Origin: an uncultured Methanospirillum sp.
GTDB taxonomy: Archaea; Halobacteriota; Methanomicrobia; Methanomicrobiales; Methanospirillaceae
Assembly: GCF_963668475.1 (NCBI RefSeq)
Contig: NZ_OY764544.1
Span: forward strand, 186,001-250,000
Direction of reading: 5' to 3'
DNA: 64,000 nt
A program made the position numbers and the translations under genes. The notes under the pieces are model-generated. The model saw only the letters and a program-made list of their open reading frames with translations. It did no database searches and was not told the origin of the DNA. The stretch's first letter is position 1. Each line of letters begins with the position of its first letter. Below are positions 10,150 through 20,283 of this stretch, in pieces.

Positions 10150-10813
10150 GGTAGTAAGGTATGTATGGTGATACCAAGGTGTTATCGGTTACTGATTTCA
10201 ACGGTTTCCCTTTTTTCTATTATTTTAATAGCAAAAATACCTCCAAATCTCCGAAATTTCCACATTTTGAATACTTATTGGGAGGTAATAAGATCTAAAA
10301 AAACTGATCGAGAAAATTCTGAACTGAATATTCAAATACACAAGGTGATGATTCATGTTCAGTTCGATAAAACCAAGATTATATAACACATGGAGAAACT
10401 GGAAACCTCATACTTCACGGACCACTATAGAACCGGAGATGTACAAAAAACCAGTAAATTCTGATTCGGCTTTATAATCGAGCTGTACAGTACGTTTTGT
10501 CGGTTACCGATGGCATTACCTGCTTCTTAATCCTTGGGTCAAAACAATAGAACATCATACAGGGTAACTCCCGTGCTCAATATCTATGTACCAAGTCAGG
10601 GCCAACGCCCCACCTTCTCCGGAATTATACCTCATAACCAGAAAAAGTATTGCCAGTCCACTCTTGAAGAATTATGTAGAGATACCCTCGAGAACAATAG
10701 CATCGGAGATTGAGGTTTTTCATTCATGCGGGTATAGTTTTCTCACTACATTCCATGGTAATATGACGAGGGCCCCTGATAGAGAAAAAAGATCCGGAGA
10801 ACTGGTCCCGGAT
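10150..10813. other. Upstream region of the TBP pair, otherwise empty
   Basis: The first 60 bases carry a leader conserved between both TBP genes (CCGATAA.ACCTTGG on the minus strand). A/T-rich TATA-like sequence lies near 10215-10230. I see no convincing gene further right, and the reading frames there resemble nothing I know. Confidence 0.4.
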
Positions 10814-11542
10814 TTATGCTGTTTCACGAATAGCCGGACCAGGTCCCATTACCGGTGCTGGTGGCACTGAACTGATGGATACATTCCATGCCATTGGATT
10901 CTTTTCCATACTGAGTGCATTCAGGTAGTATGTACCTGGTTCTGGTATGTTGAGGATCTTGAATGTTTCGGTAGAGATTCTGCTGAATCCTGGCAGGACG
11001 TATGAGTTGGTATCGTCCATGACGTAACTACCGTTTGAGTATGAGAGGAAATACATCGGAGATTCTGCCTGGGTCTGCCCCCTCTGGAAGAAATACTCTC
11101 CTTTTTCCAGGGTGAATGGCTCTGAAACAGTAGTGCCTGTCCCTGACAGATTCACCGGTACCGTAATCGGATTTGTCATATCATACCTGGTCACCTGTGC
11201 TGCCCAGGTGCCTGTACTCGTTATATTGATAGTGCATTCATTCGGTTTATAAATCCCGAAGGCGAGACTTCCGTTGTAGGGGCTGTCAATAATGAGCTCT
11301 GATGATCCTACACCGGCATCTTTGGTTGCCTGATTGTAACTCATCCTCTGGGGCTCAAAAGCCTGGAAGGAGATGAGGTATACTCCGGGTTCCATGGACA
11401 TAGTCACATCCGGCTGTTCATTTGATAGTGTAGCAAGAGTCTCTGTAGTTACCGGAGTTGATCCAACTGTGACTGCCTGGACTGATCCAAAGATTGTAAA
11501 GCTTGCTATCACAAAAAAGCACAGCACATGAAATAGTTTCAT
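10814..11542 (-). CDS. Secreted protein of unknown function
   Basis: This 242-residue protein has a clear signal peptide (MKLFHVLCFFVIASFTIFG, likely cut after VQA). The mature part is beta-rich with many N-x-S/T sequons (YNGSLAF, CTINITS, PVNLSGT, SNGSYV, NVSIS). It contains blocks that look like repeated jelly-roll or CARDB-like strands: EPGVYLISFQAFEP, LEKGEYFFQRG and EPGTYYLNAL. No catalytic motif is visible. It is probably exported and exposed at the cell surface, as are several neighbours. It ends with PVMGPGPAIRETA and no anchor. Confidence 0.75.
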   Translation of the reverse strand: MKLFHVLCFFVIASFTIFGSVQAVTVGSTPVTTETLATLSNEQPDVTMSMEPGVYLISFQAFEPQRMSYNQATKDAGVGSSELIIDSPYNGSLAFGIYKPNECTINITSTGTWAAQVTRYDMTNPITVPVNLSGTGTTVSEPFTLEKGEYFFQRGQTQAESPMYFLSYSNGSYVMDDTNSYVLPGFSRISTETFKILNIPEPGTYYLNALSMEKNPMAWNVSISSVPPAPVMGPGPAIRETA

Positions 11543-12185
11543 AGGATTACTGATCTTCTTTTCTATATATATTTATGCAAAGATTATTCCGGATTGATGG
11601 CAATCTGCAGAAATTGGGTGTAAACAAACTCATATTGGATGAATCATACAATCGACATAATGTCAATTCATAGTAAAATATTTTCATTTCAATGGGTGTC
11701 GGCGTAAATCCGGAAAGCATAGATCCGGTTTTCAGATCATGGAAACCAGGAATCCTGGTTTTCGATATCCACAAGAAGATTACGGTATGGTTTCAACCCG
11801 GGTTATCGCCATCTTTTTTGACCCGGTCTAACAAGTTGCACATTGTGGATAATTTCTCTTTTCAACCATAACTATGACGCATAAATCCACATAGTTTCTT
11901 CTTCTCTCCCGGTAGTATGGCAGAAGAAATATGCTTGATGTGCAATCAGATTAAAAAAACCTAATATTACCCCCCTGATCAAGCTGTATCATGAACCAGA
12001 TGGATTAGAATTCAGCCGATACTTCTCTACTGCACAATTTTGTCTGTTGACTATTCAGCCTAATAATCCCATGTTTTCTGTGAATAGAGACGATGATGGC
12101 GATACTGAGTGAATTATCTTTCTGGCAGATTCTGGTGATAACTTTTATATTCCTATGCAAAGTAGGCTGAATAGAGGTGTAACAG
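11543..12185. other. Intergenic region, no gene recognised
   Basis: The stretch is rich in stops on both strands. A TATA-like sequence (TTTTATATTCC, near 12148-12158) lies about 30-40 bp before the small cysteine-rich reading frame at 12186. Confidence 0.35.
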
Positions 12186-12311
12186 ATGATAGCAAGACTC
12201 CGCTACTCAAGAAAATTCCGGAATCATCTTTGTGTCTGTGCAATGGGCTTATGTAACAAAACGGATTGCCCATCATATGGAAAATGGTGGTGCCCCTTTA
12301 CCGGTTGGTAA
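12186..12311 (+). CDS. Candidate 41-residue cysteine-rich small protein
   Basis: The ATG at 12186 is preceded by GAGGTG at good spacing and, further up, by a TATA-like box. The frame encodes 41 residues with five cysteines: a basic N-terminus (MIARLRYSRKFRNH) followed by LCVCAMGLCNKTDCPSYG and KWWCPFTGW, then TAA. The C-x-C...C-x4-C...C spacing could bind a metal or an iron-sulfur cluster. I recognise no family. Two further short in-frame scraps downstream (GCPRGC near 12370, and a PIMYMGRVWEKWQ stretch near 12450) could mean that this is the start of a longer decayed gene instead. Confidence 0.4.
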   Translation: MIARLRYSRKFRNHLCVCAMGLCNKTDCPSYGKWWCPFTGW

Positions 12312-12662
12312 CATCTTCCAATCCAATTAATTCATGATACATCATTTTGTCATGTGAATGGTTATCGTGGGTGCCCTCGAGGATGTAATTCCTACCCGAC
12401 ACTCGTTACGAAGTAAGGATGCTTGTTCATCCGGATGATCCTATCATGTACATGGGGAGGGTTTGGGAAAAGTGGCAAAGCCCGCCTCCCTATGGAAACT
12501 TTTCAATGAGTATATGATCGATTATGATGGACACTGATCTGTTTCAGGCTGCTCAAATCCTAAAGTCACCTGTAAGATTAAAACCGTGACCATCAGTTCT
12601 GCATCTCGACCGTCAGATATGTGATCCGGTTTTGATCCGGGTTCAGAATGTGACTATCCAGT
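12312..12662. other. Intergenic region with possible coding scraps
   Basis: Short open stretches with protein-like composition (RGCPRGCNSYP near 12370 and MYMGRVWEKWQSPPPYG near 12450) occur in different frames. They are too short to call a gene and could be remnants. Confidence 0.3.
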
Positions 12663-12767
12663 ATGTTCTCGCTATGGAAGACCCCTACACAATCCGTTAT
12701 CATGCGTCAGGATATCTTGACCGGGTTAGAGGGAATTGGTTCGTTCGATAAACAGAAGGCAAAACGT

Positions 12768-13757
12768 ATGACTCCTGCAATACAGATGCAACAGGTCTCA
12801 CGATCCTTTGGAAAACTCATAGCAGTCGATAATGTCTCTCTTGAAATACCGGAAGGGGAGATATTTGGTCTGCTTGGCCCGAATGGGGCTGGTAAGACTA
12901 CCATTCTTTCAATATTATCAACGATGCTATCTCCCTCATCCGGCTCTGCAATGGTAAACGGTCATGATACATGTACAGAACCAGATGATGTCCGCCGCTC
13001 CATTGGTATCGTATTTCAGTCTCAAAGTATCGATGAAGAACTTAGCGCCTGGGAAAATATGGAATACCATGCCCGAATCTTCCGGGTACCGAGGGAAATC
13101 AGAACCCGGAAGATCAACGAGTTACTTACCCTGGTGGAACTCTATGATCGCCGGTATGATGTTCTGAAGAAATTTTCCGGCGGTATGAAACGACGGCTGG
13201 AATTAGCCCGTGGTCTGCTCCATCACCCGTCTGTTCTTTTTCTTGATGAACCGACTCTTGGTCTTGATCCCCAGACTCGCAATCATCTTTGGCACTATAT
13301 CACCACGTTATCGAAAGAAAAAGGGATTACGATAATTCTTACCACCCATTACATGGAAGAGGCCGACCGGCTTTGTGATAGGATTGGTATCATCGATCAT
13401 GGAAGAATAATTGCCATTGATACTCCTGATAATTTGAAATCCAGTCTGGGGGGAGATCTAATCACGATCAAATCACCTCTCCTGAATGAAGTTGCACAGG
13501 CCATACGGGAACCCTGGATTAACAGGGTTGACGTGCATCAGCATGAGGTTATTTTCAGTCTCATGCATGCAGAGCAGTACGTCCCGATCATTATGACCCG
13601 GTTGATTGAAAAGCAGATTCCCATTACCTCTCTGTCTATCCATAAACCTACTCTGGAAGATGTATTTTTATTCTATACCGGGAAAAAAATCAGAGATTCT
13701 GATGTTGATTTTTGGGAAAATATACAAAACAGAGAGAGAATGACGGGGAGAGCATAA
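12768..13757 (+). CDS. ABC transporter ATP-binding protein (DrrA-like)
   Basis: This 329-residue ATPase shows Walker A GPNGAGKTT, Q-loop VFQSQSIDEELSAWEN, signature FSGGMKRRLELARGL, Walker B LFLDEPTLGLDP and switch histidine ILTTHYMEEAD. A C-terminal DUF4162-like extension ends with KPTLEDVFLFYTGK. Together with the next gene it forms an ABC-2 type exporter of the drug/antibiotic or lipid class. I chose the ATG at 12768, because the family normally starts right before the first strand (AIQMQQVSRSFG). The frame is open back to 12663, and a longer form cannot be excluded. Its stop overlaps the start of the permease gene (TAATG). Confidence 0.93.
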   Translation: MTPAIQMQQVSRSFGKLIAVDNVSLEIPEGEIFGLLGPNGAGKTTILSILSTMLSPSSGSAMVNGHDTCTEPDDVRRSIGIVFQSQSIDEELSAWENMEYHARIFRVPREIRTRKINELLTLVELYDRRYDVLKKFSGGMKRRLELARGLLHHPSVLFLDEPTLGLDPQTRNHLWHYITTLSKEKGITIILTTHYMEEADRLCDRIGIIDHGRIIAIDTPDNLKSSLGGDLITIKSPLLNEVAQAIREPWINRVDVHQHEVIFSLMHAEQYVPIIMTRLIEKQIPITSLSIHKPTLEDVFLFYTGKKIRDSDVDFWENIQNRERMTGRA

Positions 13758-14506
13758 TGGATGTTATATATGCAATATGGCTTCGGAATATGCAACGGTT
13801 TGTGAAATCACGAAGCCGGGTGATTGGTAGTATTATGATGCCCCTGTTTTTCATATGTTTCCTGGGTTATGGACTCAATTCTGTGGTCAATATTCCCAAC
13901 CTGCAGAGTAATTACATGGAATTCCTTATTCCCGGTATGGTAACCATGAGTGTCATGTTCTCTTCAATAGCTGCAGGTACGCAGATTATCTGGGATAAAC
14001 AGTTTGGAATATTAAAGGAGACCATGGTAGCTCCTATCTCCCGGTATGAGATTATGCTTGGTCAGACTATCGGTGGTGCAACCACCGCGGTGTTACAGGG
14101 ATTTCTTATCCTTTTCTTTGCCCTCATCATCGGATTAATCGGATCTGATGTCACTGGATTCATATCCGCTCTGGTGATAATGCTTATCATCGGCATTTCG
14201 TTTACGGCATTTGGCATTGCGTTAGCCTCATCATTTGATAATATGCCTGGATTCCAGTTATCCATGAGCTTCATCGCGTTTCCTATCTTCGGATTGTCCG
14301 GAGCACTGTATCCGATATCTGCGTTACCCGAATTTGTTCGCCCACTTACGTTGATCGATCCACTGACATACGGGGTAGAGGGTGTCAGATATGGCCTTAC
14401 CGGAGTTTCCCAAATCCATCCACTCATCTGTCTGGTAGTGATTTTCGCGTTTGCATGTTTTACCGTCGCTGCAGGAGCATATCAGTTTAAACGGATTAAA
14501 TCGTAA
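13757..14506 (+). CDS. ABC-2 type transporter permease
   Basis: This 249-residue membrane protein has about six hydrophobic segments and the ABC-2 family features: an N-terminal amphipathic start (YAIWLRNMQRFVKSRSR), FLIPGMVTMSVMFSS, ILKETMVAPISRYEI (coupling-helix region) and FPIFGLSGALYPISALPEFVRPL. It forms the transmembrane half of the exporter with the ATPase just upstream. The ATG at 13757 overlaps the ATPase stop by one base, which indicates translational coupling. Confidence 0.93.
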   Translation: MDVIYAIWLRNMQRFVKSRSRVIGSIMMPLFFICFLGYGLNSVVNIPNLQSNYMEFLIPGMVTMSVMFSSIAAGTQIIWDKQFGILKETMVAPISRYEIMLGQTIGGATTAVLQGFLILFFALIIGLIGSDVTGFISALVIMLIIGISFTAFGIALASSFDNMPGFQLSMSFIAFPIFGLSGALYPISALPEFVRPLTLIDPLTYGVEGVRYGLTGVSQIHPLICLVVIFAFACFTVAAGAYQFKRIKS

Positions 14507-14719
14507 CATAATCCTAAGAAACATTGTAAATTGGCATTCCTCATGTCACGAAACCATGTACAATAATTTCTACATTCATTCTATATTCGGTACGATTCTG
14601 TCTGGATGATTTTACTCCGGAATCTTCACCCCGGTTGTTTTCATTTACGTAGATTTATATTCTATCTGTTATATATTGGGCAATACCTGTGCAACACTAT
14701 GCTCAGTGGTGGGGTTCAT

Positions 14720-16963
14720 ATGCAAATGAATATCTGGATAATACTCCTGATCTTCATCCTTTTAGGATGTGGGGGGTTCGCGGTATCGGCTGTCCAACCG
14801 GATGGTACCTCTGGAAACGATCTGTATTCCAGGATTTTAGCCAACAATAATGAGTACGTGAATCAGGGTTCTTCTGAACCTGGTGCCGAGCCGAAACTTT
14901 CTGCAGTTTCTGGTATAGAAAGTGATCCGGGTGTATGTTCCTCGTCACCGGAATCATGGGTTACCATTACTATGCCGACGACGATTACCTGCCCTGGTAA
15001 TTATCGTATCTCAAACGATTACAATGCTACGAATACTACTGAAACAGGAGTTACAATTCTCTCTTCGAATGTTACCCTTGATGGAAATGGGCACACCTTC
15101 AGTGGAAATGGTCTTTTAGGAACAACCGGAGTGACTGTTCAATCCGGTTATAATTCAATATTCGAGGGGGTTGTAATACAAAATTTCAGAACTGACAACA
15201 GTTGGAGAGGAATTAATTACATTGCAATCTCCGGAGCAATTACTAATACTACTCATACCGGTGGAAGGGTCGGAATACAGGCATCAGGTGATAACAATCA
15301 GATCCTTGGCAATACCATTCAGAATGAGAGAAGTGGTATCAAGATTTTAGGAGGAAATTACACAGTTCAGAATAATCAGGTATTTAATACCACGATCTGC
15401 TTTGATATCCAGGGATATGCACTGTCACATTTCTTACATCATATTGACAGATCAAACCTGGTAGATGGAAAACCGATCGTGTACTATTCAAACCAGTCTG
15501 ATTTTTCTGTCCAGACCGATACAGAGCCAGCGATGATCATCATCGCAAATTGTAGAAATGTTACCGTACATAACATCAGCACAAATAACTCCTATATCGG
15601 ATACCAGTTAGTCTGGAATGATCAGATTCATGCTGAAAACATTTCAGATACACGTTCTATGTATGGAATGGTTGCTATCTCTGTTCAGAATGGATCTTTT
15701 TCAAATTCATCATTTACAGGAAATTGGGATGGAATAGATATTGAGAATGGAGTTAACCTTTCTTTCTCTAATATTACTATTGTAAACCCGACACTCAGTG
15801 GAGTATGGTTCTATAATAGTACACACATTAAAATCACCGATTCATCGGTAAAAGACACGAGATCAGATCTCTATCCATATCCAATCCCCGGGATTATGGC
15901 ATATCTTTGTGATACGTTTGATGTAACAAAGAGTTCAGTCTCAAACGCGAGTGAATATGGAATTGGAATTATCAGTTCTGCCAATGTTATCCTGGATGAT
16001 GTTCTGGTAACCAAATGTGGACTGCTCTCATCAGAAGAGAGTAGTATTGGTAAAGGAGGAATTCTTCTTCAGAATACGACCGGATTTTCTGTTAAAAATT
16101 CAAGAATCACCAAGAATTACGATGGTATCCTTTTGCGCAATGTCACAAAAGGAATAATTTCAGGAAACAGGATCTCTGAAAACGAACAGTCCGGTCTGAT
16201 TACAAATACAACCACACAGACAATCCTGTATAATAATATCTTCAATAACTCTGACAACGTTCTCATCGATCAGTATAGTTACAATACTGGCTGGAACATC
16301 TCGCTCACGTCAGGAACCAATATTGTAGGGGGACCAAACCTCGGTGGTAACTTCTGGGCAACTCCGAATAACACTGGTTTCTCACAGACCCATACAGATC
16401 GGGGAGATGGTATCTGTAATGGCTCGTTCACTCTTTCTCCCGGCCAGACAGATTATCTACCATTGGCAGAGTGGAGTAACCCTCTGACCGCCGGGTTTGA
16501 TGGAAATGGTACCCAGGGAGTTCCTCCGCTCTCTGTTTTATTCACTGATACCAGTTCCGGACAGCCAACTCATTGGAACTGGATGTTTGGTGACGGATCA
16601 GTATCTCATGAGCAGAATCCGATTCATACATACCGCGGTGTTGGCAGATATACCGTGACATTAGAGGTATCTGATTCTAATGGAAGATCAGACATCATCA
16701 GGAAACCGGGATACATTGTAACAAATTCTGGAAGAGTGACCGGACCGAATGGCATGATCTGGATATCCTCCACTCCGTCAGATGCACAGGTATATGCTGA
16801 CGGAGTGTACCTGGGGGAGACTCCTCTCCAATCAGTTGGTGTACCGGCAGGGATACGGCAGATCCTAGTTTCCAAAGACGGATACAATGACTGGACCGGA
16901 TATGTTCAGGTACGTCAGGGCGTATTTAGTTACGTTCCCAAAGTGGTATTGAGATCTTATTAA
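14720..16963 (+). CDS. Surface protein: parallel beta-helix (NosD-like), PKD and PEGA domains
   Basis: The ATG at 14720 follows a GGTGGGG ribosome site and begins a clean signal peptide (MNIWIILLIFILLGCGGFAVSA), so I prefer it to the upstream-extended frame. The 747-residue product has right-handed beta-helix repeats (about 110-560), seen as many N-x-I/V-x-x-N turns such as TLDGNGHTF and NNQILGNTIQN. One PKD domain follows (PTHWNWMFGDGSVSHEQNP). A C-terminal PEGA domain reads SSTPSDAQVYADGVYLGETP. Such proteins are usually S-layer or sheath-associated adhesins or polysaccharide-binding proteins. Nothing suggests an enzyme. Confidence 0.85.
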   Translation: MQMNIWIILLIFILLGCGGFAVSAVQPDGTSGNDLYSRILANNNEYVNQGSSEPGAEPKLSAVSGIESDPGVCSSSPESWVTITMPTTITCPGNYRISNDYNATNTTETGVTILSSNVTLDGNGHTFSGNGLLGTTGVTVQSGYNSIFEGVVIQNFRTDNSWRGINYIAISGAITNTTHTGGRVGIQASGDNNQILGNTIQNERSGIKILGGNYTVQNNQVFNTTICFDIQGYALSHFLHHIDRSNLVDGKPIVYYSNQSDFSVQTDTEPAMIIIANCRNVTVHNISTNNSYIGYQLVWNDQIHAENISDTRSMYGMVAISVQNGSFSNSSFTGNWDGIDIENGVNLSFSNITIVNPTLSGVWFYNSTHIKITDSSVKDTRSDLYPYPIPGIMAYLCDTFDVTKSSVSNASEYGIGIISSANVILDDVLVTKCGLLSSEESSIGKGGILLQNTTGFSVKNSRITKNYDGILLRNVTKGIISGNRISENEQSGLITNTTTQTILYNNIFNNSDNVLIDQYSYNTGWNISLTSGTNIVGGPNLGGNFWATPNNTGFSQTHTDRGDGICNGSFTLSPGQTDYLPLAEWSNPLTAGFDGNGTQGVPPLSVLFTDTSSGQPTHWNWMFGDGSVSHEQNPIHTYRGVGRYTVTLEVSDSNGRSDIIRKPGYIVTNSGRVTGPNGMIWISSTPSDAQVYADGVYLGETPLQSVGVPAGIRQILVSKDGYNDWTGYVQVRQGVFSYVPKVVLRSY

Positions 16964-17115
16964 ATTCTTTTTTTCTAATATATTCGGGGTTTTTCCGGAT
17001 CGGGTATCTATTCACAGGCTATTGCCGTAATGTATCTATTCACCCGTATGTACCTTAAGGAATCGACCATACTAACTGAAATTATCCCTTTCATCTTAGT
17101 CAAGGGAGGATCCAA

Positions 17116-17142
17116 ATGTATTTCTCCTTACAGAAAATATGA
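17116..17142 (+). promoter_or_regulatory. Possible leader peptide overlapping the TPR gene start
   Basis: A strong ribosome site (GGGAGG at 17105-17110) precedes an ATG at 17116 that opens an eight-codon frame (MYFSLQKI). Its TGA overlaps the ATG at 17139 of the TPR gene as ATGA. This would couple translation of the main gene to the short frame. Confidence 0.3.
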
Positions 17143-17753
17143 AAGATATGGACTCGGAGAATTATTTCTTATCCGGTGAAAAATCTCGCATGGGGATCTT
17201 TTCGGGAACGTTTTTTATTCTGGTACTTGCCCTTTTAATTGGCCCCTGTACTGCAGATATGTCCTCGTATGACTGGAACAACCTGGGAACAACGTATTAT
17301 AATCAGGGAAATTATGTCAATGCGATTCAAGCATTTTTGAATGCACTTCAAATAGATCCTTGTCTGGTCATAGCCTGGAACAATCTGGGTATTGCATATC
17401 AGGCGAATAATCAGTATTCTCAAGCCCAGGATGCATTTCGGCATGCAATCTCCCTCAATAATGGATATGATGAAGGATGGTCAAATCTGGCCAATGTGTA
17501 TCAATATCAGGGGAGAACTGATGACTATAATTATGCCATAAAACATGTTCATCAGGGATTCACCCGTCAGGGTATTATCTTTAAAAATTTCGATAATAGG
17601 AATTTTAACGGCGGATATTACTACGATGGATATAACAACTATTACGGTCCGGGATATCATAACAACCAGAATCCAAACTGGAATGACGTAACCCCGATGC
17701 AATATGGAAGTTACAATACCTATGATCAGAACTTTCCCGGGTATTACCGGTAA
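17139..17753 (+). CDS. Secreted or membrane-anchored TPR protein
   Basis: This 204-residue protein has an N-terminal hydrophobic segment (FSGTFFILVLALLIGPCTA, about 20-42). At least two tetratricopeptide repeats follow (SYDWNNLGTTYYNQGNYVNAI, then AWNNLGIAYQANNQYSQA), with a third partial one (GWSNLANVYQYQGRTDDY). The C-terminal 60 residues are very rich in N, Y and G (GGYYYDGYNNYYGPGYH), a low-complexity tail. TPRs mediate protein contacts. With its export signal the protein probably works at the outer face of the cell next to the other surface proteins here. Confidence 0.85.
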   Translation: MKDMDSENYFLSGEKSRMGIFSGTFFILVLALLIGPCTADMSSYDWNNLGTTYYNQGNYVNAIQAFLNALQIDPCLVIAWNNLGIAYQANNQYSQAQDAFRHAISLNNGYDEGWSNLANVYQYQGRTDDYNYAIKHVHQGFTRQGIIFKNFDNRNFNGGYYYDGYNNYYGPGYHNNQNPNWNDVTPMQYGSYNTYDQNFPGYYR

Positions 17754-17895
17754 GGCAGATAATCAATACCCTTTTTTCATGGTCATGATAAGTGATGCCT
17801 CACTGTGATGGATAATTCATCTCTGGTCTATTGAATCATTAGGCTCTTCGTCGTTTCATGTGGATAAGATATAGTATTGGGCCAAATCTCAATCC

Positions 17896-18349
17896 ATGGT
17901 TGTTGCTGAAGAACTCTTTCGCTCTGCACTTCATCTAACTGCTCCTTGGGTAATTTCGTCTCTTCGATTCGGTGAAGGCGAACGAAATTAGAGATCTGGA
18001 TCGACTTTTAAAGGGAGCAAAATTTCCGTGCCCTGAATGTAATTCATTACATTGTGACATTCATAATACAACATCCAGAACATGGAGGCATTTAGATTTA
18101 TTTGCGCATCAACCCTTAATTCATACTCGAGTACCTCGAGTTCAATGCCCATATTGTGGAGTGAAACAGGTAAAACCAAAACATCGAGTAGAAATCCAGT
18201 TATCCGGTATTTGTTTACCTGATCTCGTTCCTACTCATAAATATATGGATGATTTTACTCCGGACATGTTTGTGACCTATGAAAAGAGGTCCAAAAACCA
18301 TAAGTCAGCGCTATTTTCGATTTTTTGCATATTCTCTCCTCGTATGTGA
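17896..18349 (+). pseudogene. ISL3-family transposase, N-terminal part (frameshifted and truncated)
   Basis: From the ATG at 17896 the frame reads MVVAEELFRSALHLTAPWVI and SSLRFGEGERN, then stops. The continuation is in the next frame: LKGAKFPCPECNSLHCDIHN, HLDLFAHQPLIHTRVPRVQCPYCGVKQVKP, which is the zinc-ribbon DNA-binding domain of ISL3 transposases with four CxxC cysteines. A frameshift therefore lies near 17980. After DDFTPDMFVTYEKR the homology ends and the catalytic DDE region is missing. Confidence 0.8.
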
Positions 18350-18705
18350 ATCGATCAGACACACACTAAAATGTATATGTTCAGTTGTCGTCAATAACAG
18401 GCCCGATTAAGACAATGGGCCTGAATCGAGGTTGAATAAATATTGAAAAGGGAGGAAATTAGCGAAGTTGTGGATTTACACTATCCTCTATTAATTATAT
18501 CAGGAATAAAATATTTCCGTAAATATAATATCCTATAAAAGATAAGGATTGGTATTACTCAAATCTAATCCTTTGATACTCACTGATAGGAGACAGGAGT
18601 AGAGGAATATTGAGGTGACCTGAGTAGGATTACTCATAATCCGGATGGGGCATGAGTATCCACGCCGGGTGCTTGACATGGAATGGGTTAATAGGGGGCG
18701 TTAGG

Positions 18706-20283
18706 ATGAACAGGGATTCAGGTTTTTTAATCATTGGGATGTATTGTATTGGAATTCTCCTCCTTTTCGGGTGTGTAACACCCGCATGGGCAGATGCAAC
18801 AAACCATAGTTTTCCGGGAGTACAGAGCTCGTATGTGGCTCTTCTTCCGTCTCATACCGGAGACGATTATTCTTTCACGGGAAATTATGAAAATGGACAG
18901 ATAACTATCATCAGCCCTGGTGGTTATTATCTCACTCATAATCTGACGACCGCATCTGCAGATTACGCAATTCAGATTGAGGCTCCTGATGTCACCCTTG
19001 ATGGGTACGAGATGTTTCTCACCGGGCCAGGTAATTCCGGGATAGGGGTCAATATCGTATCAAACGGATTCAATGCCGTGATAACGAACTTTAGTTCGGT
19101 TTCAGGTTTTTTAAGGGGGGTATATTCTGAAGGAAAATATGTCACCATCTCCGATTCTATCGTTCATGACAACAGTGCAACGGGGATTAGTTCACACGGT
19201 GATTATTCGGAAATAATCGGAAATTTCGTGTATAATCAAAGTGATGTCGGTATCCATTCGCAGGGTAATTATTCAACGATTACTGAAAATTATGCCTCAT
19301 ATAACCGAAATGGGATCTTATCGCAGGGTAATTATGCAGTAGTGTCAGGCAATGCCGGGAATGATAACGCTAATTATGGAATCTATGCAGGTGGAATGTA
19401 TGTCGGCCCGGAACCGGGAAACGAAGGGATTGGATATTATGCACAGATTATCGATAATGTTGCCCTTTTAAATGCTGTTGGTGGAATTAAATCCGCCCTT
19501 CCTCATGCTATAATTCAGGATAATTCCGTCTTTCAGAATATTGAAAATGGTATTGCACTCACCTGGCGGAGTAATAATACTACGATAATCGGGAATTATA
19601 TTTCAGATAATCCAACAGGAATCAATTTGACTGATCGGGCGCTGAATGTATCTATTATCCAGAATCTGATTCGCTCTGGTGGTAATTCCGGAATCTATGT
19701 GATCTCTGAAAATGGAAAGGGAAGTGGAGAGATCTTTGATAACATTTTTTCAGGCCATCAATATGTCAATGGAAACGGAAAAATGGGGGCGTTTTCATGG
19801 ACAAATCCAGCCGGACCAATTAAGGGAACAAATATTATGGATGGTCCCTTCATTGCAGGAAATTACTGGACCAATTCGAACCATACCGGGTGGTCTGATC
19901 AGCAGCCGATAAACCTAAATGGATACTCAACTACGCCGTTTAAAGTCGCCACCGGGGTATACGATACTGCACCGCTGGTAAAAGTGAAAGCAACTCCGAC
20001 ACCAACTCCTACCCCTACCCCGATCCCGCTGGCTGTCAACTTTACCGCAAGTCCGATGAGTGGAGTACCCCCGCTTACTGTTCAGTTTACTGATCGTTCA
20101 ACCGGTTCTCCATCAGCATGGAGATGGAACTTCGGTGACGGGACATATTCAACACTGATGAATCCCCTCCATGAATACAAAGGGATTGGAAGATATACCA
20201 TTACTCTTGAGGTGCGGAAGGGTGATGCATCTGCAATTATGCGCAAACCAGAGTATGTAAAAACATCCCGTCCAATGCGATAA
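18706..20283 (+). CDS. Secreted beta-helix (NosD-like) protein with C-terminal PKD domain
   Basis: The ATG at 18706 follows GGGGGCGTTAGG and starts a signal peptide (GFLIIGMYCIGILLLFGCVTPAWA), so I prefer it to an upstream in-frame start. The 525-residue product contains right-handed beta-helix repeats (about 60-400; for example SHGDYSEIIGNFVYNQSD and SQGNYSTITENYASYNRNG). A proline/threonine linker (TPTPTPTPTP) leads to one PKD domain (SAWRWNFGDGTYSTLMNP). The architecture resembles the protein at 14720 without PEGA. It lies inside what looks like an ISL3 element, so it may be a passenger or simply have been bracketed by element fragments. Confidence 0.85.
   Translation: MNRDSGFLIIGMYCIGILLLFGCVTPAWADATNHSFPGVQSSYVALLPSHTGDDYSFTGNYENGQITIISPGGYYLTHNLTTASADYAIQIEAPDVTLDGYEMFLTGPGNSGIGVNIVSNGFNAVITNFSSVSGFLRGVYSEGKYVTISDSIVHDNSATGISSHGDYSEIIGNFVYNQSDVGIHSQGNYSTITENYASYNRNGILSQGNYAVVSGNAGNDNANYGIYAGGMYVGPEPGNEGIGYYAQIIDNVALLNAVGGIKSALPHAIIQDNSVFQNIENGIALTWRSNNTTIIGNYISDNPTGINLTDRALNVSIIQNLIRSGGNSGIYVISENGKGSGEIFDNIFSGHQYVNGNGKMGAFSWTNPAGPIKGTNIMDGPFIAGNYWTNSNHTGWSDQQPINLNGYSTTPFKVATGVYDTAPLVKVKATPTPTPTPTPIPLAVNFTASPMSGVPPLTVQFTDRSTGSPSAWRWNFGDGTYSTLMNPLHEYKGIGRYTITLEVRKGDASAIMRKPEYVKTSRPMR

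Noticed and set aside
10586..10870. 94-codon plus-strand frame
   Set aside because: It runs into the antisense end of the secreted-protein gene and resembles no family.
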